Assembly (NCBI GenBank): GCA_910577285.1 | Contig: CAJTLO010000005.1 | Location: 63,282 to 127,281 of the forward strand | DNA from: an uncultured Rikenellaceae bacterium | Lineage (GTDB): Bacteria; Bacteroidota; Bacteroidia; Bacteroidales; Rikenellaceae | Direction of reading: 5' to 3' | Length of the DNA: 64,000 nucleotides | Part shown: one piece after another, positions 17,867-27,484 of the stretch | Position numbering within the stretch: the stretch's first letter is position 1 | Layout: each line of letters begins with the position of its first letter | Position numbers and translations under genes: made by a program | The notes under the pieces: generated by a model | The model's database searches: none | What the model was told of the DNA's origin: nothing | Seen by the model: the letters and a program-made list of their open reading frames with translations, nothing else

Positions 17867-18547
17867 TCATCGGCCCGCGACGCGGACCAGGAGCGGGGAG
17901 TCGAAGAGGGCGGCGGGGGAGATGACCGGTTCGTCGAGGGGCGGGTCGTCGCCGTAGCGCTCCGCAAGTTTCTCCCGTACCGCCGGGGTGGAGAGGTCGA
18001 AATCGCCGAGTCGTTGCGGTTCGGCCAGCCGGATGCCCAGCGCCCGGTCGTAGATTTTCCAGATGAGCTCGGAACAGTATATCTTTTCGTCCGACCATTC
18101 GAAGGTCAGGTCGTAGTCCCTGCCCGCAAAACGTGCGGCCTCCCGGCGCATCCGGGCCAGGTTCCGTTCGGTGAGCAGGCTGTCGGCACCGGCCAGCCTC
18201 TTGACGACGTAGTGTCCGCCCTCGCCGCGGGCTATCCATTCCGCGAGCGGAGTGGATTTCACGGGCTGCACGGCTTCGTAGACGAAGTAGACGTCGCCTT
18301 CGCGGTAGATGATTCCGCAATGGGAATAGTTCGAGCCGGTGGCTTTCCGGATCGCCCTGCTTTGGCCGGAGAGGGAGGTCTGGAAGATGAGGTCGCCTTC
18401 GCGCAGCGTTCCCTCCTGCCGTAACGTTTCAGCCTCCCGGCGGGCCTTTTCCCGGGGCGTTTGCGGTTGCTACCGCAGCAGGAAGACTCCTGCGGCAAGG
18501 ACGGCGATGGCGGCCGTTGCGGTGATGAGAAGATATTTTCTGTTCAT
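17867..18547 (-). pseudogene. YiiX-like papain-fold (NlpC/P60 superfamily) hydrolase interrupted by an in-frame amber codon
   Basis: Reading from ATG at 18547 gives a membrane-anchor or signal segment, MNRKYLLITATAAIAVLAAG, which meets TAG at 18472-18470 (codon 26). The same frame then continues without further stops for 200 residues to 17867. The continuation is clearly coding: REGDLIFQTSLSGQSRAIR, then NYSHCGIIYREGDVYFVYEA with the conserved His-Cys region, then KIYCSELIWK with the second Cys of the YiiX/YebB-like permuted papain fold. One base change (for example CAG to TAG) explains the break. No ATG, GTG or TTG lies between the stop and the conserved SHCG motif, so a downstream start would lose the catalytic half. 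It is a pseudogene unless TAG is read through or is a sequencing error. Confidence 0.8.
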
Positions 18548-18671
18548 GCGGAACGTGTTTTGGCGCTTCGGAAAGTTTTCCGAAAGATAGGTCGTTTCGT
18601 CGGGAAAAGTATGTTGCCGGGCCAAATTTTATGCTGCGGGGAGCCGTGCTGCTGCGGGACGATTATTTGCG

Positions 18672-18679
18672 TAAATTTG
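18672..18679 (+). promoter_or_regulatory. -7 box (TAAATTTG) of the glycosyltransferase gene
   Basis: A perfect TAnnTTTG match 24 nt before the ATG at 18704. No TTTG stands at the usual -33 distance. Confidence 0.55.
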
Positions 18680-18703
18680 TGGGTGAAATATTGATGATAC
18701 TTC

Positions 18704-19618
18704 ATGCAGGAGAAGAAACTGTCGCTTGTCATAGCGACCTATAACCGGGGGGCGAAACTCGCCGTGACGCTCGATTCGCTGCTTGCGCAGACCTTGCCGC
18801 AGGAGTTGTGGGAGGTCGTGGTGGTGAACAACAACAGCACCGACGATACCGCCGAGCGCTTCGCCGCCTATGCCGCCGCGCACCCCGAACTCGATGTGCG
18901 GATGGTGCGGGAGACCGAACAGGGGGTTTCCGCCGCCCGCAACCGGGGTATTGCCGAGAGCCGCGGCGAGTACATCGTGGTCATCGATGACGACGAGCGG
19001 GTGGTGCCCGGGTTCCTCGCATGCTATTACGAGTTGTTCGAGTCGCGACCCGGTGCGGTAGCGGCCGGCGGCCGGATCCTGCCGGGGTTCGAGTCCCTGC
19101 CGCCGCGCTGGATGTCGAAATATACCGAGCGGGCGATCGCCGGGACGCTCGACCTGGGCGACCGCATGCGGGAGTTTCCGGAGGGGAAGTTCTTCGGGGG
19201 CGGGAACCACGGCTACCGCCGGTCGGCCGTCGCCCGGTACGGCGGTTACGATGCTTCCCTCGGGCGTACCGGCACAGTGCTGCTCGCCGGCGAGGAGAAG
19301 GAGTTTTACGGAAGGCTCCGTGCGGGCGGGGAGCAGGTCGTCTATCTGCCCGATGCCGTGATATACCACCTCGTGGAACCGGAGCGACTCACGCGCGCTT
19401 ACTTCGTGCGGCTTTGCCGGAACATCGGACGGAGCGAGCGTCGCCGGACCCGGGCCGTTGCGCGGGGCGCTTTTGCCGGAAGGCTGGCCGCGGAGGCGGT
19501 GAAATGGGCCGGCGCCTCGGTGCTCGCGCTGGGTTATCTGCTGCGCGGCCGTCCGGCGCAGGGCGGCTACCTGCTGCTGATGCGGTGGCAGATCACGGCG
19601 GGGCTGTTGGGAGCTTAG
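18704..19618 (+). CDS. Family 2 glycosyltransferase
   Basis: This 304-residue GT-A fold enzyme should transfer a sugar from a nucleotide donor to an envelope or cell-surface glycan. The N-terminal domain shows LSLVIATYNRGAKLAVTLDS at about 6-25, VVVVNNNSTDDT near 38-49, GVSAARNRGI near 75-84, and the metal-binding acidic stretch VIDDDE near 93-98. The C-terminal 50 residues contain one hydrophobic segment (ASVLALGYLL) that may anchor it to the inner membrane. No other polysaccharide gene is next to it, so its pathway cannot be named. Confidence 0.92.
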   Translation: MQEKKLSLVIATYNRGAKLAVTLDSLLAQTLPQELWEVVVVNNNSTDDTAERFAAYAAAHPELDVRMVRETEQGVSAARNRGIAESRGEYIVVIDDDERVVPGFLACYYELFESRPGAVAAGGRILPGFESLPPRWMSKYTERAIAGTLDLGDRMREFPEGKFFGGGNHGYRRSAVARYGGYDASLGRTGTVLLAGEEKEFYGRLRAGGEQVVYLPDAVIYHLVEPERLTRAYFVRLCRNIGRSERRRTRAVARGAFAGRLAAEAVKWAGASVLALGYLLRGRPAQGGYLLLMRWQITAGLLGA

Positions 19619-19624
19619 GCGTCG

Positions 19625-19656
19625 TTTGGTTTTGTGGAAGAACTTGCGTACCTTAG
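19625..19656 (+). promoter_or_regulatory. Promoter placing transcription start at the ATG of the barrel-like protein
   Basis: TTTG at 19625-19628, 20-nt spacer and TACCTTAG at 19649-19656 (one mismatch to TAnnTTTG). The ATG at 19663 is only 6 nt after the box, so the mRNA may be leaderless. Confidence 0.5.
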
Positions 19657-19662
19657 CGACCT

Positions 19663-20334
19663 ATGAGCGTTTTTTCATTGTTCCGCGGGTTTCGCAGCAG
19701 GGGGGGCCTGCTGTTCGCCTTAGGGGCGCTTTTCGCTGCGGGGGAGGCGTTTGCCGCCCGGCCGGGGGGAGCGATGGCTTTCGGCGGCTTCTCGGGAGGG
19801 ATGGCCGTGCATGCGGGCTGGGTCGGCGGCGGAAGCGTACGCCTGACCACTCCGGCCGGGCGGCCATTGCCCCTTCAGGCGGTGCGGGGCATCCCTTTCG
19901 GTATGGGAGGCAACCTGCGGTGTCATTTCGGAAAGCACCTCCGGGTGGGCATGGAGGGGTACGGTACCTATCTCAATTACGGAAATGCCGGCAGCCGCCT
20001 CAGCATCGGGTGGGGCGGTCTGCTCGCCGACTGGCAGTGGCATGCCGGAAGGCTGCATCCCTTTGCCGGCGTGACGGTGGGCGGCGGTGTGGTGCGCAAC
20101 GCCACCTTCATGCAACCGGCGGCGAACGATTTCGTGACGGAAGAGGAGGTTTCATTCCGTAAGTACGGCTTTACCGCACTGGCTCCTTTCGTGGGGACGG
20201 AGGTGGAGCTGACGGGTCGTATCCGGCTGGTGTTCAAAGTCGACTGGCTGATGAGCGCGGGTCGACCGCAGCCCGACTTTCCGCAGGGGCCGCGGGTGTA
20301 TGCGGGCTTCGTTTTTTATCACGGCAGCAAGTGA
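19663..20334 (+). CDS. Putative outer-membrane beta-barrel protein of unknown function
   Basis: The 223-residue product has a signal peptide (hydrophobic GGLLFALGALFAAGEAFA ending in AFA-A near residue 32) and no lipobox. The mature part is rich in alternating aromatic and glycine strands such as FGMGGNLRCHFGKHLRVGME, HPFAGVTVGGG and PRVYAGFVFYHGSK, with a strand at the extreme C-terminus, as expected for a small 8-stranded outer-membrane barrel. I do not recognise a specific family. It follows the glycosyltransferase by 44 bp but has its own promoter candidate. Confidence 0.75.
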   Translation: MSVFSLFRGFRSRGGLLFALGALFAAGEAFAARPGGAMAFGGFSGGMAVHAGWVGGGSVRLTTPAGRPLPLQAVRGIPFGMGGNLRCHFGKHLRVGMEGYGTYLNYGNAGSRLSIGWGGLLADWQWHAGRLHPFAGVTVGGGVVRNATFMQPAANDFVTEEEVSFRKYGFTALAPFVGTEVELTGRIRLVFKVDWLMSAGRPQPDFPQGPRVYAGFVFYHGSK

Positions 20335-20407
20335 CCGCCGCGGGCAAGGCCGTTCTCGTCCTGTCGAATATAGACGGAGCGGTTATTAAAAATCCCGTTT
20401 TTTACCG

Positions 20408-20415
20408 TATCTTTG
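20408..20415 (+). promoter_or_regulatory. -7 box (TATCTTTG) of nifJ
   Basis: A perfect TAnnTTTG in an AT-rich tract, 89 nt before the nifJ ATG. The region around the -33 position reads GGTTATTAAA and lacks an exact TTTG. Confidence 0.65.
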
Positions 20416-20504
20416 CGACTGTCCGCCCGAAGCGGACCGTATGCGATTTGAAGTGATCCAAACATAAAATCCGAAACCTGAAACAAATCAATTCAAGGGA
20501 AGAC

Positions 20505-23500
20505 ATGAAAGAGAAGAAATTTATTACCTGTGACGGGAACTACGCAGCCGCACACATCGCCTATATGTTCAGCGAGGTGGCTGCCATCTATCCCATCACA
20601 CCGTCATCCACCATGGCCGAGTATGTGGACGAATGGGCCGCAGGCGGAAGGAAGAATATTTTCGGAGAGACCGTAAAGGTCGTGGAGATGCAGTCCGAGG
20701 CGGGTGCCGCGGGTGCGCTCCACGGTTCGCTCCAGGCAGGAGCGCTCAGCACGACGTTCACCGCGTCGCAGGGTCTGCTGCTGATGGTCCCCAACATGTA
20801 TAAAATCGCCGGCGAACTGCTGCCGGGCGTATTCCACGTATCGGCGCGTGCGCTCGCCGCTCATGCGCTCTCCATCTTCGGCGATCACCAGGACGTGATG
20901 GCCACCCGTCAGACGGGATTCGCGATGCTCGCCACCAGCAGCGTGCAGGAGGTGATGGACCTCGCGGGTGTGGCGCATCTGGTAGCGCTCAAGTCGCGCG
21001 TGCCGTTCCTGCACTTCTTCGACGGCTTCCGTACCTCGCACGAGATACAGAAGATCGAACTCATGGAGCAGGACGATCTCGCAGCCCTGCTCGATCGGGA
21101 TGCGCTGGCCGGTTTCCGTGCCCGTGCGCTCCGTCCCGAGCACCCCGTGACCCGCGGTACGGCCCAGAACCCCGATATCTACTTCCAGGCCCGTGAGGCT
21201 TCCAACCGCTTCTACGATGCCGTGCCCGATATGGTGAACGAGGCGATGCAGAAGATCAACGCCATCACCGGCCGCGACTACAAGCCCTTCACCTACTACG
21301 GTGCGCCGGATGCCGAGCGGATCGTCATCGCGATGGGTTCCGTGACCGAAACCCTGAAGGAAACGGTGGACTACCTCCGTTCGCAGGGCGAGAAGGTGGG
21401 TGTGGTAACGGTACACCTCTACCGTCCGTTCGCGCCGAAGTACATGCTCGACGTCATTCCTTCCACGGTACGGAAGATATGCGTGCTCGACCGCACGAAG
21501 GAGCCGGGCGCCGCAGGCGAGCCGCTCTACCTCGACGTACGCGACGTCTTTTACGGCAAGGCGAATGCTCCCCTCATCGTGGGCGGTCGCTACGGCCTCT
21601 CCTCCAAGGATACCACGCCGGCGCAGATGCTGGCCGTATTCGCCAACCTGGGTGCCGCCGAGCCGAAGGACCACTTCACCGTGGGTATCGTGGACGACGT
21701 GACCTTTACGTCGCTGCCCGTGGGCGAGGAGATTTCGCTCGCCAAGCAGGGTACGTTCGAGGCGCTCTTCTTCGGCCTGGGTGCCGACGGTACGGTGGGT
21801 GCCAACAAGAACTCCATCAAGATCATCGGCGAGTCGACCGACAAATACTGCCAGGCCTATTTCAGCTACGACTCCAAGAAGTCGGGCGGTTATACCTCCT
21901 CGCACCTCCGTTTCGGCGACTGCCCCATCACCTCCCCCTACCTGGTGACTACGCCCGACTTCGTGGCTTGCCACGTACCGTCGTACGTGGATAAGTACGA
22001 TGTGCTCAAGGGGCTTAAGAAGGGCGGTTCGTTCCTGCTCAACAGCTTGCAGGATGTCGATGCGATCAAAGAGTCGCTGCCCGACCACATGAAAGCGTAC
22101 CTGGCCCAGAACCAGATCAATTTCTATATTATCAACGCTACGAAGATCGCTGCGGAACTCGGTTTGGGCAACCGTACCAACACCATCATGCAGGCGGCCT
22201 TCTTCAAGATCGCCAACGTCATCCCCTACGAGGTGGCCGTCGAGCAGATGAAGAAGTTCATCTACAAGAGCTACGGCAAGAAGGGCGAGGACATCGTGAA
22301 CATGAACTATGCGGCCGTGGACAAGGGCGGCGAGATGGTGCACAAGGTGGAGGTTCCGGCCGAATGGGCGGGGCTGAGTACGGCGAAACCCGTACGTGCG
22401 GCATCTTCCGCACCCGAATTCGTGCACAAGGTCGTGGAGCCGATCAACGGTCTCAAGGGCGACGATCTGCCCGTCAGCACCTTCAAGGGACGTGAGGACG
22501 GTACGTGGGACAACGGCACGGCCGCCTACGAGAAGCGCGGCATTGCGGTGAGCGTTCCCGCATGGCAGTCCGAGAACTGTATCCAGTGCAACCAGTGTTC
22601 GTATGTCTGCCCCCATGCGGCTATCCGTCCGTTCCTGCTTACTGAGGAAGAGGCTGCAGCCGCTCCGGCCGGCATGGCGCTGCTGCAGGGGCAGGGCAAT
22701 ACCAAGGAGTACAAGTTCCGCATACAGGTTTCTCCGCTCGACTGTACGGGTTGCAGCAACTGCGTGGATGTCTGCCCGGCACCCACCAAGGCGCTCCGGA
22801 TGGAGCCCGTCGAGAATCAGCTCGGCGAGGTGGCCAACTGGGAATACATGACCGGCAAGGTCGGCTACAAGGAGCATGTCATGGACAAGACCAAGACGGT
22901 CAAGGGAAGCCAGTTCGCTCAGCCGCTCTTCGAATTCTCCGGGGCGTGTGCCGGTTGCGGCGAGACGCCTTACATCAAGACGATCACCCAGCTCTTCGGC
23001 GACAGGATGATGGTGGCCAATGCGACGGGTTGCACCTCGATTTACAGCGGCTCGGCGCCCTCCACTCCTTATTGCACCAACGCCAAGGGAGAGGGTCCCG
23101 CCTGGGCCAACTCGCTCTTCGAGGATAACGCCGAATTCGGCCTCGGCATGCACGTGGCCGTGGAGAAGCTGCGCGACCGCATCGAGGAGAAGATGCGTTA
23201 CGCCATGGAGAACTGCTCCTGCTGCTCGGACGAGCTGAAGAAGACCATGGGCGAGTGGATCGAAACGCGTCACAGCACGGCCCTCAACAGGGAGGTGTGC
23301 GACCGCATCGTGCCGATGCTGGAGGCCTGCGGCTGCGATACGTGCCGCGAGCTGCTCTCGATGAAGGACAACCTCGCGAAGAAGTCGCAGTGGATTATCG
23401 GCGGCGACGGCTGGGGCTACGATATCGGTTTCGGCGGTCTGGATCATGTGATCGCTTCCGGACAGGATGTCAATATCCTCGTCGTGGATACGGAAGTCTA

Positions 23501-24044
23501 CTCCAACACGGGCGGTCAGTCCTCCAAGGCGACCCCGGTGGGCGCGGTTGCCAAGTTCGCTTCGGCGGGTAAACGCATCCGCAAGAAGGACCTCGGAGCG
23601 ATCGCCATGACCTACGGCTACGTCTATGTGGCGCAGGTTTCCATTGGCGCAAACCAGAACCAATTGTTGCAGGTGATGCGTGAGGCCGAGGCTTACAACG
23701 GTCCGTCGCTCATCATCGCCTACGCTCCGTGTATCAACCACGGTATCAAGGGTGGCATGACGCGCACGCAGACCGTAGGCAAGGAGGCCGTCGCATGCGG
23801 TTACTGGCACCTGTGGAGGTACAATCCGGAGCTGGCCGAGAAGGGCGAGAATCCCTTCAAGCTCGACTCCAAGGAGCCCGACTGGAGCAAATTCCAGGCG
23901 TTCCTGAACGCCGAGGTGCGTTACACTTCGTTGATGAAGGCTTTCCCGGCCGAGGCGCAGGAGCTTTTCGCCGCTGCCGAGGAGAATGCCAAGTGGCGTT
24001 ACAATAACTACGTACGTCTTTCCAAAATGGATTATTCCAAGTAG
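20505..24044 (+). CDS. nifJ: Pyruvate:ferredoxin (flavodoxin) oxidoreductase
   Basis: This single-chain 1179-residue enzyme converts pyruvate and CoA to acetyl-CoA and CO2 and reduces ferredoxin, the central step of anaerobic energy metabolism. In order it shows the pyrimidine-binding domain (YPITPSSTMAEYVDEW near 27-42, SEAGAAGALHGS), the domain II/gamma regions, and two 4Fe-4S motifs, CIQCNQCSYVCP near 690 and CTGCSNCVDVCP near 748. An additional proximal cluster is suggested by CAGCGETPYIKT. The TPP-binding site GGDGWGYDIGFGGLDH lies near 966-981. Length equals the usual homodimeric form. It is monocistronic, with its own promoter and hairpin. Codon use is strongly biased, as in a highly expressed gene. 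Confidence 0.98.
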   Translation: MKEKKFITCDGNYAAAHIAYMFSEVAAIYPITPSSTMAEYVDEWAAGGRKNIFGETVKVVEMQSEAGAAGALHGSLQAGALSTTFTASQGLLLMVPNMYKIAGELLPGVFHVSARALAAHALSIFGDHQDVMATRQTGFAMLATSSVQEVMDLAGVAHLVALKSRVPFLHFFDGFRTSHEIQKIELMEQDDLAALLDRDALAGFRARALRPEHPVTRGTAQNPDIYFQAREASNRFYDAVPDMVNEAMQKINAITGRDYKPFTYYGAPDAERIVIAMGSVTETLKETVDYLRSQGEKVGVVTVHLYRPFAPKYMLDVIPSTVRKICVLDRTKEPGAAGEPLYLDVRDVFYGKANAPLIVGGRYGLSSKDTTPAQMLAVFANLGAAEPKDHFTVGIVDDVTFTSLPVGEEISLAKQGTFEALFFGLGADGTVGANKNSIKIIGESTDKYCQAYFSYDSKKSGGYTSSHLRFGDCPITSPYLVTTPDFVACHVPSYVDKYDVLKGLKKGGSFLLNSLQDVDAIKESLPDHMKAYLAQNQINFYIINATKIAAELGLGNRTNTIMQAAFFKIANVIPYEVAVEQMKKFIYKSYGKKGEDIVNMNYAAVDKGGEMVHKVEVPAEWAGLSTAKPVRAASSAPEFVHKVVEPINGLKGDDLPVSTFKGREDGTWDNGTAAYEKRGIAVSVPAWQSENCIQCNQCSYVCPHAAIRPFLLTEEEAAAAPAGMALLQGQGNTKEYKFRIQVSPLDCTGCSNCVDVCPAPTKALRMEPVENQLGEVANWEYMTGKVGYKEHVMDKTKTVKGSQFAQPLFEFSGACAGCGETPYIKTITQLFGDRMMVANATGCTSIYSGSAPSTPYCTNAKGEGPAWANSLFEDNAEFGLGMHVAVEKLRDRIEEKMRYAMENCSCCSDELKKTMGEWIETRHSTALNREVCDRIVPMLEACGCDTCRELLSMKDNLAKKSQWIIGGDGWGYDIGFGGLDHVIASGQDVNILVVDTEVYSNTGGQSSKATPVGAVAKFASAGKRIRKKDLGAIAMTYGYVYVAQVSIGANQNQLLQVMREAEAYNGPSLIIAYAPCINHGIKGGMTRTQTVGKEAVACGYWHLWRYNPELAEKGENPFKLDSKEPDWSKFQAFLNAEVRYTSLMKAFPAEAQELFAAAEENAKWRYNNYVRLSKMDYSK

Positions 24045-24064
24045 GAGGCGCATCTCTTTACGAC

Positions 24065-24099
24065 AACGGGCCGGAACCTTTCAAAGGTTCCGGCCCGTT
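24065..24099 (+). terminator. Hairpin after nifJ
   Basis: A 17-bp perfect inverted repeat (24065-24081 with 24083-24099) begins 20 bp after the stop. Only CGTTTCC follows, so the T-run is weak. Confidence 0.7.
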
Positions 24100-24306
24100 C
24101 GTTTCCGAAGCGGCGGAGGGAAAAGGTCCGCTTCCCGATAGGAGGAGCGGTCGGGCGCACGGCGGGGCATGAACTGCATGGGGATAGAGGTGTACGAGCT
24201 GCCGGGGAATCCGGGGGGAAGGGGCGTGCGGCGACGAGGGCATCCGGACGGCAGGATCGGGAGCCTGGGGTTGCGCGGGAATGCGCCGCGGGGTGGGGAA
24301 AAGAAG

Positions 24307-24331
24307 GGCCGGCCCCATTGCGGGGCCGGCC
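24307..24331 (-). terminator. Terminator of the second lipoprotein operon
   Basis: The 10-bp arms GGCCGGCCCC and GGGGCCGGCC flank a 5-nt loop; the minus strand continues with CTTCTTTT. It lies about 50 bp after the stop at 24381. Confidence 0.75.
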
Positions 24332-24380
24332 GGAAAGGCGGAATCGGTGTCGCTTCCTGCAGGAGCGTCGGTGCCGATCG

Positions 24381-25901
24381 TCAGGCTTGTACGCGGAGGT
24401 CGAATTCACCCTGGAAGGTACCTGTCACACGGCACTGTGCATCGCTGGTGAAGTCGAATGTGATGGTGTAGACCTCGCCGTTGCGCGTTACGGTGGCGGT
24501 GCCCTCCGATAGGAGCGCATGTCCGGTGAACTGGGTCTCTTCGATGCGCGAGTACCAGCTTCCCTGCGGGAAGACATAATTCCATGTCTCGCCGCCTCCG
24601 CGAATCATGCCGGCAGCGAACGGAGTACTGCCGTCGCCGTAGGCCGTCACGGTGTAGGTGCCGTCGGGGAGGTAGTACTCCCCGTCGTCGTTGAGCGTGA
24701 GGGGTTCCGAGTAGAAATAGACGGCGAGTTTTTCACCCGTGCCGGTGAAGTAGTCGGGATAGTTACTTTCATCGTAGGTGATGCCTTCGCTCCAGAGGCG
24801 CAGGTCCCAAAGGGTGCTCGGTTCGTCGCGGTAGTCGTTGTTGGGAGCCACCAGGGCATAACAGTGCGTCAATGCCATCTCGACATCCTCTTCGATGGTG
24901 CTCAGATACGACGGCTTGCCCTTTTGTGTGAGGGGGATCTCGAACGGGCCGATGCCCTCCGCGTCGGTCGTGACCGTGAGCAGTGCGGTGCGTGTTTCCG
25001 GCGATTCGTTCCGGCTGTTGAAATTGACCGTGATAAGGCAGACGTTGTCGCTTTCGTATTTGCGGACCTCCAGCCAGTTGTTGCCTCCCGATTCGTATTT
25101 GGTCTTTACGTCCCACGTCACGTTGACGGGCGCGACGTTGATCGTGTGGGAAGCGCCGCTCCTGTAATCGGATACCAACCCCTCTTCGGGCAGCTCTTCG
25201 CCATTGTAGGTCATAGAGAAGGACGCGGGCAGCACCTTCGCCTCCTGCGTCACGCGGATGGCCTTGGGCGTGATGGTTGCATTGTTCGTGGTGAGAGTGA
25301 TGTTGGCGGTGCGCTGCGCGGTGTCGGGGTTGTCCTTCACCGTGATGGCAAGCGAGGTTTCTCCCTCGCCTCCTTCGATTGCGGAGAGGGTGATCCACTC
25401 TTTGGCGGCATCCTCCACGGCGGCGCTCCAAGCGATGCCTTCGCCCGTGGCGGTCACTTTGACTGTCTGTGCCGGAGCCCCTTCGGCGGCGAAGGTGAGT
25501 GCGGTGTCGGGGTCTATCGCGAGCGAGTAGACCTCGGGGTTTTCGTTGCCCTGCTGGGTGACGGTCACGCTCTTGGTCTTGACATCGTCGTTGTTGGTCG
25601 GCTTGATGGTGATGGAAGCGGTCCGCTTTTCGGCATTCGGGTTCCTGCTTACCGATACTGTCAGCTTTCCGGGCGTCTTGTCGTCGACGGTGATCCAGTC
25701 GGCGGACGAAGGCACGATGTGTTTCCACTCGACGCCTCCGGTGGCGGTGACGTCGACGGTTTGCGTCGTGGCGTCCTCGGCGCCGAAAGCGAGCGAGGTT
25801 GGGGATACGTCGAGCGAAGCGGCGGTGTCGCCGCCCTGCGGGGTGCAGGCCGTAGCCAGCAGGCATGCGGCTGCGATGTATGAATATAGAAATCGTTTCA
25901 T
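24381..25901 (-). CDS. BACON-domain lipoprotein (second copy)
   Basis: This 506-residue lipoprotein has signal MKRFLYSYIAAACLLATAC (lipobox LATAC). BACON repeats lie at about 30-117 and 124-225, both ending in VTVTQQG/IRVTQEA strands, with a third BACON-like domain at about 230-330 ending IPLTQKG. The C-terminal module (about 335-506) holds LPDGTYTV, EGTATVTRNGEVYTITFD and VTGTFQGEF. It is paralogous to 7340-8806 and shares about 206 bp of near-identical DNA with the broken copy at 27714-28735, evidence of recent duplication or gene conversion. It follows the propeller-like partner by 24 bp on the minus strand. Confidence 0.88.
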   Translation of the reverse strand: MKRFLYSYIAAACLLATACTPQGGDTAASLDVSPTSLAFGAEDATTQTVDVTATGGVEWKHIVPSSADWITVDDKTPGKLTVSVSRNPNAEKRTASITIKPTNNDDVKTKSVTVTQQGNENPEVYSLAIDPDTALTFAAEGAPAQTVKVTATGEGIAWSAAVEDAAKEWITLSAIEGGEGETSLAITVKDNPDTAQRTANITLTTNNATITPKAIRVTQEAKVLPASFSMTYNGEELPEEGLVSDYRSGASHTINVAPVNVTWDVKTKYESGGNNWLEVRKYESDNVCLITVNFNSRNESPETRTALLTVTTDAEGIGPFEIPLTQKGKPSYLSTIEEDVEMALTHCYALVAPNNDYRDEPSTLWDLRLWSEGITYDESNYPDYFTGTGEKLAVYFYSEPLTLNDDGEYYLPDGTYTVTAYGDGSTPFAAGMIRGGGETWNYVFPQGSWYSRIEETQFTGHALLSEGTATVTRNGEVYTITFDFTSDAQCRVTGTFQGEFDLRVQA

Positions 25902-25925
25902 ATGCGTCTGTTTCGGGGTGTTCCG

Positions 25926-27419
25926 TTATTTTACGATGGGGGGAGCGACATACCAACTTACGAAGGTGACGCCGAGGGCAGATGCCATCGGCATGGAGCC
26001 GAGAATGTGTTTTCCGTCGGGCGATACGTAGGAGATGAAGCCGCTGCCGGGGATGATGAGTTCATAGGTATCGTATACCCATTCGGCCATGCTGCCGAGA
26101 GTGGTGCGGGTGTTCAGATCGTAGACCACGGAGGAGGATACTCCCAATGTCCCGATGCCGATGAATGCGATGCCGTCGTCGGTAACGTACATCCCTGTGG
26201 AGTCGCTGTATTCGTCTACGATGACGGTCGTTTCCGTTTCGGTATTGAAGAATGCGGGCGTTTGGGTGATATTGAACGCAACGCCTCCCTCGGCGACCTC
26301 TTCTGTGCGGAACGTGGTGGCGATCCATTTGCCCGAAGGGCTGATTTTGGTCAACTCGGCGGTGCAGATACAACCGTCGACGATATGGGATTCGTACTCC
26401 GTGCCGTCGCCTGTCTGCATGATCACGGGTGTGACCTTTCGCTTGTCGTGTCCCACCCACTTGGGCTCGGCGGTATTTGCTTCATCGTTGATCCAGTAGA
26501 GCATGCCGAAGTCGGAGCCCTCCCACGAGGTGCCGTAAATGACGCTCCCGTCGGCCGAGATGCCGCGGGCCATGACGCCTACCCAGATCTCCTCGTCGCG
26601 GTAGTTGAGGTCAAGAATGGGAAGTTCGCGGGCTTCGCCGTCGATCCACAGCAGCGGACGGGTAAGGCCTCCGTTGTTGGGCGATTCGTCTTGGGCATAG
26701 CCTACCCAGTATTTGCCGTCGGCGGATGTGGCTTGGATTTCCGGACGGAATCTGTAGTCTGCAGGGGCGTCGGGAATGCAGATGTCGCCCTGGGTGTTGA
26801 TGGCTATCTGTCCTCCGTGGTAGCCGTCGCTGATGAACAGGAGTCCCTGGTCGGTGATGGCCATGGTCTGGGTCAGGTAGTAGAGCGATTCGGGGAAGGG
26901 GCCGAACTCGTAGACTTCGCCTGTCTCCGTATCGATGATGGTGGGTGAATACTGCCACGAATCGTCCGGTGCGATGGAGGACTGGAAACCGCCTATGTAG
27001 CGTCCGCTCGGCGACATGGCGGCCCCCATCTGGAAGGTTTCGAGGCGGCGGTAGCGTGCAAACTCGTTGTCCGGTGCGAGCTGGTTGATCCTTATCTGCT
27101 GCGAAGCCTGTCCGGCCTCGATGGTGATGACGGTATTCCTTTCGGCTCCGGAGTCGTTGTCGTCGACGCTGATGGTGAGGGTACGTTCATCCGTCCGGTC
27201 GATTCTTACCCAGCTGGCACCGGGAGTGGCCGTCCATTGGGTCGGCGAGGTCTTGATGTCGACGGCGAGCGGCTCGTTGTCGCAGCCGAGGAACGAGCAG
27301 GCTACCTGACTCAGATTGACGTACTGGTTCCACTTCTCCCCGGGTGTGTAGCAACCGGTGATGAAGAGAGCCGCTGCGCAACAGGTTGTCGCGATTGAGG
27401 TGAATAAAGTTCTTTTCAT
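25926..27419 (-). CDS. Beta-propeller-like lipoprotein (second copy)
   Basis: A 497-residue lipoprotein with signal ending ITGC (Cys at about 23). A BACON-like domain (about 30-120; QVACSFLG to IRINQLAPD) precedes the repeated propeller signatures AMSPSGRYIGG, ATSADGKYWVG, GISADGSVIYGTSW, KISPSGKWIAT, YVTDDGIAFIG and YVSPDGKHILG. It ends in YVAPPIVK; the frameshifted paralogue at 42028-43513 ends almost identically. It is the first gene of a two-gene operon. Function unknown; the fixed pairing with a BACON lipoprotein suggests a shared surface complex. Confidence 0.86.
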   Translation of the reverse strand: MKRTLFTSIATTCCAAALFITGCYTPGEKWNQYVNLSQVACSFLGCDNEPLAVDIKTSPTQWTATPGASWVRIDRTDERTLTISVDDNDSGAERNTVITIEAGQASQQIRINQLAPDNEFARYRRLETFQMGAAMSPSGRYIGGFQSSIAPDDSWQYSPTIIDTETGEVYEFGPFPESLYYLTQTMAITDQGLLFISDGYHGGQIAINTQGDICIPDAPADYRFRPEIQATSADGKYWVGYAQDESPNNGGLTRPLLWIDGEARELPILDLNYRDEEIWVGVMARGISADGSVIYGTSWEGSDFGMLYWINDEANTAEPKWVGHDKRKVTPVIMQTGDGTEYESHIVDGCICTAELTKISPSGKWIATTFRTEEVAEGGVAFNITQTPAFFNTETETTVIVDEYSDSTGMYVTDDGIAFIGIGTLGVSSSVVYDLNTRTTLGSMAEWVYDTYELIIPGSGFISYVSPDGKHILGSMPMASALGVTFVSWYVAPPIVK

Positions 27420-27484
27420 GGTTGGTTAGAGTAGGTTTTTATGTGAAGTTTTTGGACTCGGGTAGCATCTGCCACCCACGTAAA

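Larger units (their letters stand above)
24045..24380. other. Convergent intergenic region with two hairpins
   Basis: 336 bp between nifJ and the second BACON gene. It holds the hairpin at 24065-24099 and the minus-strand terminator at 24307-24331. The GC-rich centre has no convincing gene. Confidence 0.65.

Noticed and set aside
20604..24053. 1149-codon minus-strand open frame
   Set aside because: Antisense shadow of nifJ caused by high GC and strong codon bias; its composition is Leu/Arg/His-rich without motifs.
24169..24471. 100-codon plus-strand frame after nifJ
   Set aside because: Crosses a terminator and runs into the end of the BACON gene; no protein-like composition.
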